Positions 7,824-20,478 are shown, counted from the stretch's first letter. The stretch is 64,000 nucleotides of DNA from Halosimplex litoreum (GCF_016065055.1 NZ_CP065856.1:2913836-2977835), one strand, 5' to 3'. Translations and numbers: made by a program. The notes: generated by a model from the letters alone, not told the origin.

Positions 7824-10115
7824 ATGGTCGACATACGCCGGCTCGACGAGGCGACCGTCGAGCGCATCGCCGCGGGCGAGGTGGTCGAGCGCCCCTCGTC
7901 GGTCGTGAAGGAACTCGTCGAGAACAGCCTCGACGCCGAGGCCACCCGCGTCGACGTGACCGTCGAGCGCGGCGGCAAGGACGGCATTACCGTCGCCGAC
8001 GACGGCATCGGCATGACCGAGACCGAGGTCACGCGCGCCGTCGAGGAACACACTACCTCCAAGATCCGCGACATCGACGACCTCGAATCGGGCGTCGGGA
8101 CGCTGGGCTTCCGCGGCGAGGCGCTCCACGCCGTCGGCGCCGTCTCGCGGCTGACGATCACGACCCGCCCCCGGAGCGACCGCGACGTGGACAGCCACCG
8201 CGGGACGAAACTCACCGTCGAGGGCGGCGAGGTGACGAGCGTCGAGCCCGCCGGCTGCCCGGAAGGGACCACCATCGAGGTCGACGACCTCTTTTACAAC
8301 GTCCCCGCCCGCCGGAAGTACCTCAAGCAGGACGGCACGGAGTTCGCCCACGTCAACACCGTCGTCACGAGCTACGCGCTCGCCAATCCCGACATCGCCG
8401 TCTCGCTGACCCACGACGGTCGGGAGACGTTCGCGACGACGGGGCAGAACGACCGCCGCGAGGCGGTCATGTCCGTCTACGGCCGCGAGGTCGCCCAGTC
8501 GATGGTCGACGTCGCGGCCGAGAGCGAAGGCAGTGGCGAGAGCGGCGGCGACGAAGACGACCTGCCCGACGGTCCGCTCGACGGCGTGTCCGGGCTGGTG
8601 AGCCACCCCGAGACCACCCGGAGCACTCGCGAGTACTGCTCGACGTACGTCAACGGCCGGTACGTCACCGCGAGCGCGGTCCGCGACGCCGTGATCGAGG
8701 CCTACGGCCACCAGCTCGCGCCGGATCGGTACCCTTTCGCCGTCCTCTTCCTCGACGTCCCTGCCGGCGACGTGGACGTGAACGTCCACCCCAGGAAACT
8801 GGAAGTCCGCTTCGCCGACGAGGAAGGGGTCCGCGAACAGATCGCGGCCGCCGTCGAGTCCGCGCTGCTCGACGAGGGGCTGCTCCGCAGCGGCGCCCCC
8901 CGCGGCAAGTCCGCCCCCGAACAGGCCGAGATCGCGCCCGAACGTGATGAGTCCGGTGACGACGAGTCCGGACCGGCCTCCGGACCGACGGACGCCGGTG
9001 ACACCGATCCGGCCGAGTCGTCTTCCGGGGTCGGGTCCCCGGACGCGACGGGTTCGACGGCCGACGACGGGCCGACCGCCCGATCACGCGACTCGGGGCC
9101 CGACGAGTCGGTCGATCCGGCGACCGCGTCGACGACCGGACCGACGTTCTCCTCGGACCCGTCGGCCCCCTCGCCCCGCTCGACGCCGTCGGAGACGACT
9201 GCTTCGAGGGAATCGGACGACGACGGCGGCTCGTCGGGTGCAGACGCGAGCACGGGCGCGCCTCCCTCGACCGGCGACACGAGTGCGGACGTGGACCCGA
9301 CCGACGGGGACGCGACGGCGGAGACCGCCGACGCCGCCGAATCGTCGGTCGGGGCGGCCACCGAGACGGACGCGTCGGTCGACTCGACGCCGGAACGCGA
9401 CCGGACCGACCGCGCCCGCAAGTTCGCCGGCGGCCACGACCAGGCGCGACTCGGCGACGGGGAACCGGCCGAGGGCGCCGTGGGCGAAGCGTCGGCGTTC
9501 GATTCGCTGCCGTCGATGCGGGTGCTGGGCCAGCTCCACGGGACGTACGTCCTCGCCGAGACCGACGAGGGGCTGGTCATGGTCGACCAGCACGCCGCCG
9601 ACGAGCGGATCAACTACGAGCGACTGCGAGCCGAGTTCGCCGGCGAGACGACCACGCAGGCGCTCGCCCAGCCGGTCGAACTCTCGTTGACGGCGCGGGA
9701 GGCCGAGCTGTTCGAGACCTACGGCGAGGCGCTGGCGACCCTGGGGTTTCGCGCCGAGCGCGTCGGCGACCGGACGGTGGAGGTTCGGACGGTGCCGTCG
9801 CTGGTGGCCGACACCGCCGACCCCGACCTGTTGCGCGACGCTCTGGCCGCGTTCGTCGACGGCGAGGGCTCGGCTGCCGAGACCGTCGAGGCCGCCGCCG
9901 ACGAGTTGCTGGCGGACCTGGCTTGTTACCCCTCGATCACCGGCAACACGTCGCTCACGGAGGGGTCGGTGACGGATCTGCTCGAACGGCTCGACGACTG
10001 TGAGAACCCGTGGGCCTGCCCCCACGGCCGTCCCGTCGTCGTCGAGTTCGACCGCGACGAGATCGAGGCCCGCTTCGAACGGGACTACCCCGGCCACGGC
10101 GGCCGACGGGACTGA
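7824..10115 (+). CDS. mutL: DNA mismatch repair protein MutL
   Basis: 763 aa from ATG 7824 (GTG codons at 7818 and 7821 are alternatives). The N-terminal GHKL ATPase shows VVERPSSVVKELVENSLDA, the Mg-binding DDGIGM and GFRGEAL. The middle (about residues 365-540) is a low-complexity acidic linker rich in D, S, T and P. The C-terminal domain carries the metal-binding endonuclease motif DQHAADERINYE (DQHA-x2-E-x4-E), plus ACYPSI and ACPHGRP, which complete the nuclease site. This is thus the nicking type of MutL found in species without MutH. No mutS is adjacent here, although the two are often neighbours in haloarchaea. Confidence 0.96.
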   Translation: MVDIRRLDEATVERIAAGEVVERPSSVVKELVENSLDAEATRVDVTVERGGKDGITVADDGIGMTETEVTRAVEEHTTSKIRDIDDLESGVGTLGFRGEALHAVGAVSRLTITTRPRSDRDVDSHRGTKLTVEGGEVTSVEPAGCPEGTTIEVDDLFYNVPARRKYLKQDGTEFAHVNTVVTSYALANPDIAVSLTHDGRETFATTGQNDRREAVMSVYGREVAQSMVDVAAESEGSGESGGDEDDLPDGPLDGVSGLVSHPETTRSTREYCSTYVNGRYVTASAVRDAVIEAYGHQLAPDRYPFAVLFLDVPAGDVDVNVHPRKLEVRFADEEGVREQIAAAVESALLDEGLLRSGAPRGKSAPEQAEIAPERDESGDDESGPASGPTDAGDTDPAESSSGVGSPDATGSTADDGPTARSRDSGPDESVDPATASTTGPTFSSDPSAPSPRSTPSETTASRESDDDGGSSGADASTGAPPSTGDTSADVDPTDGDATAETADAAESSVGAATETDASVDSTPERDRTDRARKFAGGHDQARLGDGEPAEGAVGEASAFDSLPSMRVLGQLHGTYVLAETDEGLVMVDQHAADERINYERLRAEFAGETTTQALAQPVELSLTAREAELFETYGEALATLGFRAERVGDRTVEVRTVPSLVADTADPDLLRDALAAFVDGEGSAAETVEAAADELLADLACYPSITGNTSLTEGSVTDLLERLDDCENPWACPHGRPVVVEFDRDEIEARFERDYPGHGGRRD

Positions 10116-10170
10116 GAGTCCGCGTCCGGGGCGGTTTTCGGCTGCCTGTCGCTCTGGTCCACGACCGCTC

Positions 10171-10210
10171 GAACGCGACCGCGAACAGCGTCGCGAACGC
10201 GACCGCGAAC
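10171..10210. repeat. 16-bp direct repeat
   Basis: GAACGCGACCGCGAAC occurs at 10171-10186 and again at 10195-10210, a 24-nt period, in the gap between mutL and the PfkB-like gene. Confidence 0.6.
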
Positions 10211-10218
10211 CCCCAATG

Positions 10219-10227
10219 AACTATACC
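10219..10227 (+). promoter_or_regulatory. TATA box of the PfkB-like gene
   Basis: AACTATACC lies 23-31 nt before the ATG at 10250. Confidence 0.55.
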
Positions 10228-10249
10228 TGACGCTGTTCATGGTCGGTGT

Positions 10250-11191
10250 ATGACAGAGCTGGTGACGTTCGGCGAGACCTCGTTGCGGCTGTCGCCGGTC
10301 GGCGAGGAGCGACTGGAGACGGCCGAAGACGTGCGGATGCGGGTATCGGGCACGGAGAGTAACGTCGCCGTCGCGGCGAGCGCGATGGGGGCCGACGCGA
10401 CCTGGCTGTCGAAACTGCCGGACTCGCCGCTGGGACGGCGCGTCCAGCGGACGCTACACGCCCACGGCGTCGACACCGCGATCTCGTGGGCCGAGGCGGG
10501 CCGACAGGGGCTGCAGTTCGCCGAACAGGCGCCGACGCCGCGGGCCGACCGACTGGTCCAGGATCGCGACCGGGCCGCCGCGGCGTCGGTGACGCCCGGT
10601 GAGCTACCGATGGACCGGATCCAGCGGGCCGACGCCACCTTCGTCGCCGGCAGCACGCTCTCGCTGTCGGGCGACATCGTCGAGACCGCCGAGGCGGTCC
10701 TCCGAGCGGCGGGCAACGGGCTCGTCGCGATGGATCTGGACTTCCAGCCCGGACTCTGGTCGGTCGAGGCGGCCCGCGAGACGCTCGACGGCGTGTTCGA
10801 CGCCGTCGACGTGCTGATAGCTAACGAGGACCAGGCCCGGGAGATATTCGACCGGACCGACGAACCGCGACAGTTCGCGCACGCCATCGCCTCGAAACGG
10901 TCGTTCGACACGGTCGTGATCACGCGGAGCGGACGCGGAGCGCTGGTCTGTAGCGACGGCGTGATCCACGAGCAGGACGGGATCGAGGTCGACGCCGTCG
11001 ACCCGGCGGGTCAGCACGAGGCCTTCACGGGCGCTTTCCTCGAACGGGTCCTCTCGGGAGCGGGCGCGAGCGAGGCGCTGACGTACGGCGTCGCGAGCGC
11101 GACGCTGGCGCGGACGATCCCGGGATCGATGACGACGGCGAGCCGCGAGGAAGTCGAGTCGCTGGCGGCGGACCTCGACGGCGGCCGCTGA
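10250..11191 (+). CDS. PfkB (ribokinase) family protein with altered active-site motif
   Basis: 313 aa. The N-terminal half has the PfkB pattern LVTFGETSLRLSP, SGTESNVAVAASAMGADATWLSKLPDSPLG and AMDLDFQPGLW. Family members phosphorylate sugars or nucleosides (2-keto-3-deoxygluconate kinase, fructokinase and others). The C-terminal signature is unusual: the normal D-T-x-G-A-G-D-A-F is DPAGQHEAF here. The anion-hole GAG is GQH and the catalytic Asp is Glu. Activity may be reduced, changed or lost. The rest of the fold appears intact and the gene is not broken. It is a single gene between mutL and a secreted protein gene, with no pathway partner next to it. Confidence 0.85.
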   Translation: MTELVTFGETSLRLSPVGEERLETAEDVRMRVSGTESNVAVAASAMGADATWLSKLPDSPLGRRVQRTLHAHGVDTAISWAEAGRQGLQFAEQAPTPRADRLVQDRDRAAAASVTPGELPMDRIQRADATFVAGSTLSLSGDIVETAEAVLRAAGNGLVAMDLDFQPGLWSVEAARETLDGVFDAVDVLIANEDQAREIFDRTDEPRQFAHAIASKRSFDTVVITRSGRGALVCSDGVIHEQDGIEVDAVDPAGQHEAFTGAFLERVLSGAGASEALTYGVASATLARTIPGSMTTASREEVESLAADLDGGR

Positions 11192-11319
11192 CCGCGGATT
11201 CGCCGCCGAGCGGGGGCGTCGGGCGGGACGGACCGGCGGCCGCGAGCCCGCGGACGCGCGGGACGGGACGACGGTGGGATGCCGACAGAGATATGAGGTG
11301 GCCAGTCGACGGTCAAGCC

Positions 11320-12552
11320 ATGTCACGGGCACGCACGAAGGCGGTCACGACCGTGTTCGCGGTGTTCGTCGTCAGCGCGTCGTTCGCCGGGGGCGTCGGC
11401 GCGCAGTCGTCGGACGGCGTCACACTCACGGTCACTGTCGTCGACGAGGGCGGGAACCCCCTTTCCGACGCGTCGCTGTCGGCCACCTGGGACGGCGGCG
11501 GTCCGGTCAACCGCACCACGGCCGGCAACGGAAAGGCGTTCGTCGACGTGGCCGAGGGAGCCGACGTGACCGTCCGCGTCGACCACCCGCACTACGTCCG
11601 CAACCAGCCCTACGTCGTCGAGAACGCCAGCGGAGGGGACGTGACGATCGAGGTCGCCCGAGCGGGTCGAGCGACGGTCACCGTCGCCGGGGCCGAGGGA
11701 CCGCTCGACAACGCGATCGTCCGCATGTTTCACGACGGCCAGCCGGTGATCAACGAGCGGACGGCCGCCGACGGACGGTTCACCACCCCCGAGATCGAGC
11801 GGGGGAACTACACGCTCGTCACGTTCAAAGAGGGATATCTGCGCAACCGGACGACGCTGACAGTCGACGGACAGGTCGACGAACGGACGACTATCCGCCA
11901 GGAGTCGGTGCTGGTCACGTTCTCCGTCAGCGACGACCACTTCGACCCGCCGCGGGCGGTGACGAACGCGAACGTCACCGTCCCCGGCGTCGCCGACGTG
12001 ACCACCCAGGGGACCGGCACCGTTAGCGTGAGCATGCCCGTCAACGACGTCTACGAAGTCACGGTCACGAAGCCGGGCTACGACTCGGTCACCGAGCGGC
12101 TCAGCGTCCGCGAGTCCGAGACGGCGCTGAACGCGACCATCCAGCGGACCCCCGCTATCGGCGTCCGCGCCGACAACGACCGCGTGGTCGTCGGCGAACC
12201 GGTCCGGGTGACCGTCACCGACGAGTACGGCGCCCCCGTCGCCAACGCGTCGGTCTCTCGGGCGGGTACTTCGATCGGCGAGACAGACGAGGACGGCGTT
12301 CTCAGCGTCCCCATCGAGAGCGCCGGGAACGTCACGATCACCGCCGAGTCCGAGGGACGAACGGCCGAGACCACCGTCGAGGGCGTCGGATCGGGCGGCG
12401 CGTCGACCGCGACGGCCGCGGGGACGGCGACCGACTCGTCCACCGGGACGCCGACCGAGACCTCCGGCGGGTTCGGCCCCGGGTTCGGCGTCGCGGGCGC
12501 GCTCGTCGCGGTTCTCGTCGGCGCCCTGGCCGCGCGACGCCGCGGCGAGTGA
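11320..12552 (+). CDS. Surface protein with PGF-CTERM anchor and carboxypeptidase-like beta domains
   Basis: About 410 aa from ATG 11320 (an in-frame ATG at 11293 would add nine residues). A Sec-type signal peptide (KAVTTVFAVFVVSASFAGGVGA) is followed by repeated Ig-like/carboxypeptidase-regulatory-like modules, each with the pattern V-x-G-x-L-x-(D/N)-A plus a (A/E)DG-(R/V) turn. A Thr/Ser-rich stalk (STATAAGTATDSSTGTPTE) precedes the C-terminal PGF motif, a hydrophobic helix and an RRR tail. This tripartite end is the PGF-CTERM signal processed by archaeosortase A, which links the protein to membrane lipid. Probable cell-surface adhesin or S-layer-associated protein; ligand unknown. Confidence 0.85.
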   Translation: MSRARTKAVTTVFAVFVVSASFAGGVGAQSSDGVTLTVTVVDEGGNPLSDASLSATWDGGGPVNRTTAGNGKAFVDVAEGADVTVRVDHPHYVRNQPYVVENASGGDVTIEVARAGRATVTVAGAEGPLDNAIVRMFHDGQPVINERTAADGRFTTPEIERGNYTLVTFKEGYLRNRTTLTVDGQVDERTTIRQESVLVTFSVSDDHFDPPRAVTNANVTVPGVADVTTQGTGTVSVSMPVNDVYEVTVTKPGYDSVTERLSVRESETALNATIQRTPAIGVRADNDRVVVGEPVRVTVTDEYGAPVANASVSRAGTSIGETDEDGVLSVPIESAGNVTITAESEGRTAETTVEGVGSGGASTATAAGTATDSSTGTPTETSGGFGPGFGVAGALVAVLVGALAARRRGE

Positions 12553-12698
12553 GTCCCCGATAGCGGTCGCGACGGCTGTCGGCCGGTGCGCCGACGAGAT
12601 ATATATCCGACCGGTCGAGAACAGTTTTCAGGGGAGTGCAAACCGGAAATCGTCGCCGCCTCGCAGGGGTTTAGGCTCGGTGGAGTGAACTCCCGACC

Positions 12699-14057
12699 AT
12701 GGCAACGGAGTCGCCGAGCGTCCGGTCGACGGTGCGGCAGTTCTTCTCGCTGGAGCGAGACGTGCTGGTCCTCTCGCTGGCGATGTTCGCCTTCAGCCTC
12801 GGCTTCCAGATGACCGGCCGCTACCTCTCGGAGTATCTCGTCGTCCTCGGTGCCTCCCCGTTCGTCGTCGGGCTCTACGGCTCGTTCGGCAATATCATCA
12901 GCGCGGTCTACCCCTACGCCGGCGGCGTCTTCTCCGACCGCGTCGGTTCGCGGCACGCCCTGACGCTGTTCGGTCTCCTCTCGACGCTCGGGTTCCTCTT
13001 CTGGCTGGTCGCCCCGCTCGTCGGCCCCATCGATCTCGGGACGGTCGTCCTCGACCCCTGGCTGTGGATCTTCGTCGGTCTCGTCCTCGCCCAGGCCTGG
13101 AAGTCCTTCGGGCTGGGCGCGACCTTCGCGATCGTCAAGCAGAGCGTGCCCGACGACCGGCTGGCTCGCGGGTTCGCCAGCACGGAGACGTTCCGCCGGA
13201 GCGCCTTTTTGATCGGCCCGGTGCTGGCGGCGGGGCTCCTCTTTCTCGTCGGCGGGGGGAACGAATCGGACATCCTCCCCGGATTCCTGTACGTGCTGGG
13301 CGTCGCGGTCGCCTTCGGCGTCGTGGCGACGGCCGTACAGCACGTCAGCTACGAGGCCGACGCCGACTCCTTCGGCAAAACGTTCGACGGCGTCTCCCAG
13401 ATCCGAAGCGATCTGGCCGAACTGCCCGACGTGCTCCGCCCGCTGCTCGTCGCGGACACGCTCGTCCGCTTCGCCAACGGCATGGTGTACGGCTTTTTCA
13501 TCCTCGTGATCACCCAGCTCTGGGAACTCGACGCGACCGTCTTCGGGCTCTATCTCAACCCCGCCGTCCTCTTCGGCGTCCTGCTCGGCGTCGAGATGGT
13601 CGTCGCGCTGGTCTCGATGGCACCCGCCGCCATCGCCGCCGAGCGCGTCGGTCTCAAGCCCGTCGTCGCCGTCGGCTTCGCCGTCTACGCCGTCTTCCCG
13701 GCGCTGCTGATCTTCGCCCCGGCCGACCCGCTGGTCGTCACCGTCCTGTTCGCCTTCTCCGGGCTGCGCTTCGCCGGGCTCCCCTCCCACAAGGCGCTCA
13801 TCGTCGGCCCCGCCGAGCGCGACGCCGGCGGCCGCGTGACGGGCGCGTACTACCTCCTCCGGAACGCTATCGTGATCCCCAGCGCCGCCCTGGGCGGCTA
13901 CCTCTACGACAGCGACTGGACCGTCGAGCTGCCCGTCGGCCCGCTGGAAACCCTAACTGCCGGCCCGGAACTGGCGTTCTCGGTCGCTACCGTCGTCGGT
14001 ATCGTCGGCGTGGCGTACTTCCTGGTCTTCGGCGAGGAGTTCGCGGCCTACGCCTGA
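12699..14057 (+). CDS. Major facilitator superfamily (MFS) transporter
   Basis: 452 aa, about 12 hydrophobic segments. The loop after helix 2 has the MFS signature as GGVFSDRVGSRHAL (G-x3-D-R-x-GR-R/K type). LGFQMTGRYLSEYLVVLGASPFVVGLYGS marks the first two helices. The substrate cannot be read from sequence; the family exports drugs or moves sugars and metabolites. A TATA-like GGTTTAGGC is at 12667-12675, close to the ATG. It is a single gene followed 46 nt later by a small soluble protein gene. Confidence 0.88.
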   Translation: MATESPSVRSTVRQFFSLERDVLVLSLAMFAFSLGFQMTGRYLSEYLVVLGASPFVVGLYGSFGNIISAVYPYAGGVFSDRVGSRHALTLFGLLSTLGFLFWLVAPLVGPIDLGTVVLDPWLWIFVGLVLAQAWKSFGLGATFAIVKQSVPDDRLARGFASTETFRRSAFLIGPVLAAGLLFLVGGGNESDILPGFLYVLGVAVAFGVVATAVQHVSYEADADSFGKTFDGVSQIRSDLAELPDVLRPLLVADTLVRFANGMVYGFFILVITQLWELDATVFGLYLNPAVLFGVLLGVEMVVALVSMAPAAIAAERVGLKPVVAVGFAVYAVFPALLIFAPADPLVVTVLFAFSGLRFAGLPSHKALIVGPAERDAGGRVTGAYYLLRNAIVIPSAALGGYLYDSDWTVELPVGPLETLTAGPELAFSVATVVGIVGVAYFLVFGEEFAAYA

Positions 14058-14103
14058 GGCCGGCGCCGACAGCCCTTTCTCCGCACGGTTGGTATCTCGT
14101 AGC

Positions 14104-14511
14104 ATGGTACCCGACGACGGCAGGCCTGGCGACGACCTGACCGACCTGGAAGTCGAGGCGCTCCACGAGGTCGAACTCGGCGTCGAGTGGCTCCGACGGG
14201 CCCACGGCAAACTCGTCGCCTTTCACCACAACACCGGCCACGCGATGGAACACCTGGCCGAGGCCGAGCGACTACTCCGCGAGAGCGGCCACGCAGACCT
14301 CGCGAATGAGATCCGCGACGACCACCTGCCCCGGGGTGTCGTCGACGAGGACCGCTGGTCCTACGACGTCCTGTCGTCGTTCGAACGGGAGTTCATGGCC
14401 GACGTGAGCGGGCTGGCCGACCGCGCCCGCACCGATCTGGCCGACGGCGAGCACCACGTCGCCGAGCGCCGCCAGGAGCGCGAGTGGAAGCGCGACGCCG
14501 AGCGGGAGTGA
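14104..14511 (+). CDS. Conserved hypothetical acidic helical protein
   Basis: 135 aa. Start taken at ATG 14104; an ATG five codons earlier is possible. The sequence is soluble, charged and predicted mainly helical: DLTDLEVEALHEVELGVEWL, HHNTGHAMEHLAEAERLLRE and a strongly basic/acidic tail with several RER and ERR pairs. The first region is rich in His (AFHHNTGHAMEH), which might bind metal, but no known motif was recognised. It follows the MFS gene by 46 nt and may be co-transcribed. Function unknown. Confidence 0.7.
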   Translation: MVPDDGRPGDDLTDLEVEALHEVELGVEWLRRAHGKLVAFHHNTGHAMEHLAEAERLLRESGHADLANEIRDDHLPRGVVDEDRWSYDVLSSFEREFMADVSGLADRARTDLADGEHHVAERRQEREWKRDAERE

Positions 14512-14520
14512 GCGCCGGGC

Positions 14521-15096
14521 TCAGTTCCCCTGGATCGCGTCGATAACCATCGACGCGGCGACGATAGGCTCTTTCGGGACGTCCGTGGCGTCGTCGATGG
14601 TGACGTCGTAGCGGTCCCGGAGCGAGACGTGTCCCTGGATCGTACCGACGTGGCCGCCGCCGGCGTCGGTTATCTCGTACTCGTGTGGGATGAGAAAGCC
14701 CAGCGGGAGGTAGTGGCGCGCGACCGTGTAGAGGGCACCTCGCGAGTCGATCCGCGCCAGTTCCTCGCCGGTGTCGGCGTCCCGCACCGTCCAGGTGTCC
14801 TGGAAGATAGAGAAGTCGTTGTCGAGCACGACGAGTTCCTCGCCGGTCTGGGCGTCGGTCAGGGTGTAGTTCCCGGCCACGTCCACGATACCGCCGGCTT
14901 TGACGGTGAACACCTCCGTGTCGTTCCCGTCCGTGAACGGGAACTCCTCTTTCATCTTCAGCAGCTTCTGTTTGCCCCGCAGGACGACGTTGCCCGCCGC
15001 GTCCATCGCCTTGTACTTGTTCCGGATCAGCGACTGTTCGACCGTGTAGCTGTCGTCGCCCAACTCGATCCCCACGATGTCGTAGCTCCCAGCCAT
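14521..15096 (-). CDS. LURP-one-related family protein
   Basis: 191 aa. The pattern YTVEQSLIRNKYKAMDAAGNVVLRGKQKLLKMKEEFPF, then repeated strand-turn units (FSIFQDTWTVRDADTGEELA; VGTIQGHVSLRDRYDVTIDD), fits the LURP-one/Tubby-like barrel family. These proteins resemble phospholipid scramblases in fold, and their role in archaea is unknown. No signal peptide or membrane helix. It converges with the preceding hypothetical gene (9 nt apart) and has a TATA-like ATTTAAATGC upstream near 15123-15132. Confidence 0.8.
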   Translation of the reverse strand: MAGSYDIVGIELGDDSYTVEQSLIRNKYKAMDAAGNVVLRGKQKLLKMKEEFPFTDGNDTEVFTVKAGGIVDVAGNYTLTDAQTGEELVVLDNDFSIFQDTWTVRDADTGEELARIDSRGALYTVARHYLPLGFLIPHEYEITDAGGGHVGTIQGHVSLRDRYDVTIDDATDVPKEPIVAASMVIDAIQGN

Positions 15097-15148
15097 GTGC
15101 GCCCTAACTGTTCCACCCCTGGCATTTAAATATCGGTGTCAGTAGGGG

Positions 15149-15976
15149 TCAGAAGAAGAACAGGTCCTCACGGCGCTCGTCGGTCAGTTCGGCGCCGTAC
15201 TGCGAGATCTCGACGGCTTCGGCGTGCTCGACCGCCGTGCCACGGTCGGCGCCGTAGCGGTCTCGCAGCGCCGCCCGGAAACGATCGGCGACGTTCACCT
15301 CGGTGTTCTCGGCGAAGGAGTCGAGGCCCGCCTCGGCGAGCCACTCGCGGCGCTCGGCGTCGCCGTCGGGCACCTCGTCGAGGACGCCGAATGTGTAGGG
15401 GAGCCACTCGTAGACCTGCGACTCGTGACAGTCCAGCGCGTCGAGTTTCCGGTCGACCGCGTCCGATACGTCCACCACGACGTCGGGCTCGAACGGCGCG
15501 GGTTTTTCGAAGCCGTCGGCGACGTACCCGAAGACGGGGTTCTCGTCCATCGGCGGCGTGTCGGGACAGACGTTCGGGACGATCAGCATGTAGGCTGTGT
15601 CGCGCAGCAACTCGGCGGTGTAGCGGTGGTCGGGGTGGTAGTCGTTCGGGCGCGGGCCGAGCACGAGGTCGGGATCGACCCCGCGGACGAACCGGGTCAG
15701 CCGCCGCCGGTGGTCGAGGCTCGGTTCGAGTTCGCCGTCGGGGATATCGAACACCTCGTAGTCGACGCCGAGCGTCTCGGCGACGGCCTCGGTCTCGCGC
15801 TCGCGGCGGGCGGCGACGGTCTCGCGGTCGTCTTCGTGGTGACCCGCGCTGCCGTCGGTCACGGACAGGAAGGTCACGTCCCGACCCGCTTCGACGTACT
15901 TCGCGGCGATGCCGCCGGCCTTGATCGAACAGTCGTCGGGGTGGGCGCCGACGACGAGGAGACTGGGGTCGCTCAC
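15149..15976 (-). CDS. PIG-L/LmbE family deacetylase
   Basis: 275 aa, GTG start at 15976. The zinc site is clear: the family start LLVVGAHPDD (H12, D14, D15) and the second motif DYHPDHRY near residue 115. The family removes N-acetyl groups from GlcNAc-containing molecules, including GlcNAc-PI and cofactor precursors such as that of bacillithiol. Haloarchaeal substrates are not established. Divergent from the SelA-like gene (90 nt between starts), so the two might share a control region. Confidence 0.88.
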   Translation of the reverse strand: MSDPSLLVVGAHPDDCSIKAGGIAAKYVEAGRDVTFLSVTDGSAGHHEDDRETVAARRERETEAVAETLGVDYEVFDIPDGELEPSLDHRRRLTRFVRGVDPDLVLGPRPNDYHPDHRYTAELLRDTAYMLIVPNVCPDTPPMDENPVFGYVADGFEKPAPFEPDVVVDVSDAVDRKLDALDCHESQVYEWLPYTFGVLDEVPDGDAERREWLAEAGLDSFAENTEVNVADRFRAALRDRYGADRGTAVEHAEAVEISQYGAELTDERREDLFFF

Positions 15977-16032
15977 GTCCGGGCAAACGGGGCGAGCGCG
16001 AAGACGGTTGCGGACACAGAAACCGCTTCCGC

Positions 16033-16041
16033 GAGTTTAAC
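16033..16041 (+). promoter_or_regulatory. TATA-like box of the SelA-like gene
   Basis: AGTTTAACC lies 25-33 nt before the ATG at 16066. Confidence 0.5.
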
Positions 16042-16065
16042 CCGGACAGGCGCGAACGTCGGCCC

Positions 16066-17286
16066 ATGACAGACGGCTCCGTCTACGAGGAACTGGGCGT
16101 CCCGACGGTCGTCAACGCCGCGGGAACGAAGACGCGGATCGGCGGCAGCCGCATCCGCCCCGAGGCCCGGGCGGCGATGGACCGGGCGGCCGAACAGTTC
16201 GTCCGTCTCTCCGACCTGCAGGCGGCCGCGAGCGACCGGATCGCGGAGGTCACGGGCGCCGAAGCCGGCTACGTCGCCAACGGTGCGGCCGGGGCGCTCG
16301 TGCTCGGCACCGCGGCTTGCATCGCCGGGACCGACCCCGGAACGATGGCCCGCCTCCCGGACACCGACGGCGTCGCCGACGAGATCGTAATGGCCCGCAC
16401 GCACCGAACCGGCTACGACCACGCGCTGCGGACGGCCGGCGCGACGATCGTCGACGTGGGCACCAACGACGCGACGCTGGGCACCGGCGCCCGCAACGTC
16501 GAGCCCTGGGAGTACGCCGACGCTATCGGCGAGGACACCGCCGCCGTCGCCCACGTCTACAAGTCCTACGAGGGGCCGCCGCTCGCCGAGGTCTGTGACG
16601 TCGCTCACGACCACGGTGTCCCTGTGATCGTCGACGCCGCGGCCGAACTGCCCCCGAAGTCGAACCTCTCGTGGTTCACCGAGCAGGGCGCCGACCTGGT
16701 GGCGTTCAGCGGCGGCAAAGGGATCCGCGGACCCCAGACGACGGGTATCCTCGCCGGCCGGGCGGACCTGATCGAGTCCGTCGCCGCACAGCACCTCGAC
16801 ACTCACGCGACCGCCTCGGTCTGGGACCCCCCCGGGCGACTGCTGGACGCCGACCGGTTCGACGGCGTGCCCCGACAGGGCGTCGGCCGGCCGCTCAAGG
16901 TCGGCAAAGAGGAACTCGTCGGCCTGCTGGCCGCGCTCGACGCCTTCCTCGACGAGGACCACGAGGCCACGCTGGCCGAGTGGCGCGACCGGGCCGAGTC
17001 GGTCGCCGGGGACCTCGACGCCGTCGACGGCCTCTCGACGACGATCGAGGACGGTGCGAAGTCGGTCGCGCCGACGGTCGCGGTCACCGTGGCGGCCGAG
17101 CGGGCGGGCGCTTCGGCCGCCGACCTCGTCCTCGCGCTCAGACGGGAGGAGCCGCGAGTGTTCGTCGGCGCCGACGGCGTCGACGACGGGACCTTCGCGG
17201 TGAGTCCCATGTGTCTCACCGACGACGAAGCGGAGTACGTCGTCGAGCGGGTGCGGGCGAATCTGGCGGACGAATCCGGGGACTGA
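16066..17286 (+). CDS. SelA-like PLP-dependent enzyme (fold type I)
   Basis: 406 aa. The start [22 protein letters not shown] is typical of L-seryl-tRNA selenium transferase relatives. The PLP lysine is K218 in [14 protein letters not shown] and the PLP-nitrogen aspartate is D190 in [12 protein letters not shown]. True SelA needs a tRNA-binding N-terminal extension, which is absent here, and no selenocysteine genes are in view. The protein therefore more likely belongs to the metabolic SelA-like group that includes D-glucosaminate-6-phosphate ammonia-lyase (DgaE). Substrate not assignable. It ends 110 nt before uvrA. Confidence 0.82.
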   Translation: MTDGSVYEELGVPTVVNAAGTKTRIGGSRIRPEARAAMDRAAEQFVRLSDLQAAASDRIAEVTGAEAGYVANGAAGALVLGTAACIAGTDPGTMARLPDTDGVADEIVMARTHRTGYDHALRTAGATIVDVGTNDATLGTGARNVEPWEYADAIGEDTAAVAHVYKSYEGPPLAEVCDVAHDHGVPVIVDAAAELPPKSNLSWFTEQGADLVAFSGGKGIRGPQTTGILAGRADLIESVAAQHLDTHATASVWDPPGRLLDADRFDGVPRQGVGRPLKVGKEELVGLLAALDAFLDEDHEATLAEWRDRAESVAGDLDAVDGLSTTIEDGAKSVAPTVAVTVAAERAGASAADLVLALRREEPRVFVGADGVDDGTFAVSPMCLTDDEAEYVVERVRANLADESGD

Positions 17287-17396
17287 CCGGGCGCCGCGGC
17301 GGGGCCGGAAGCGAGGGTCCGCCGACCCATCGCTCCCGGTTCGGCGGACCCCGAAACCGACAGTGTTTCACACCACCGAGCCTTGGCGAGGGATAG

Positions 17397-20408
<3,012 letters not shown>

Positions 20409-20478
20409 CCCCGTCTCGCCGTCTCCCTGAAATCGATTTCAGCGAGCCGTTAAGGACGGCGCTCCCCTCTAGTCAGCT

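Noticed and set aside
16066-17286. True selenocysteine synthase
   Set aside because: No tRNA-binding N-terminal domain and no selenocysteine genes in view; a SelA-like metabolic enzyme is more likely.
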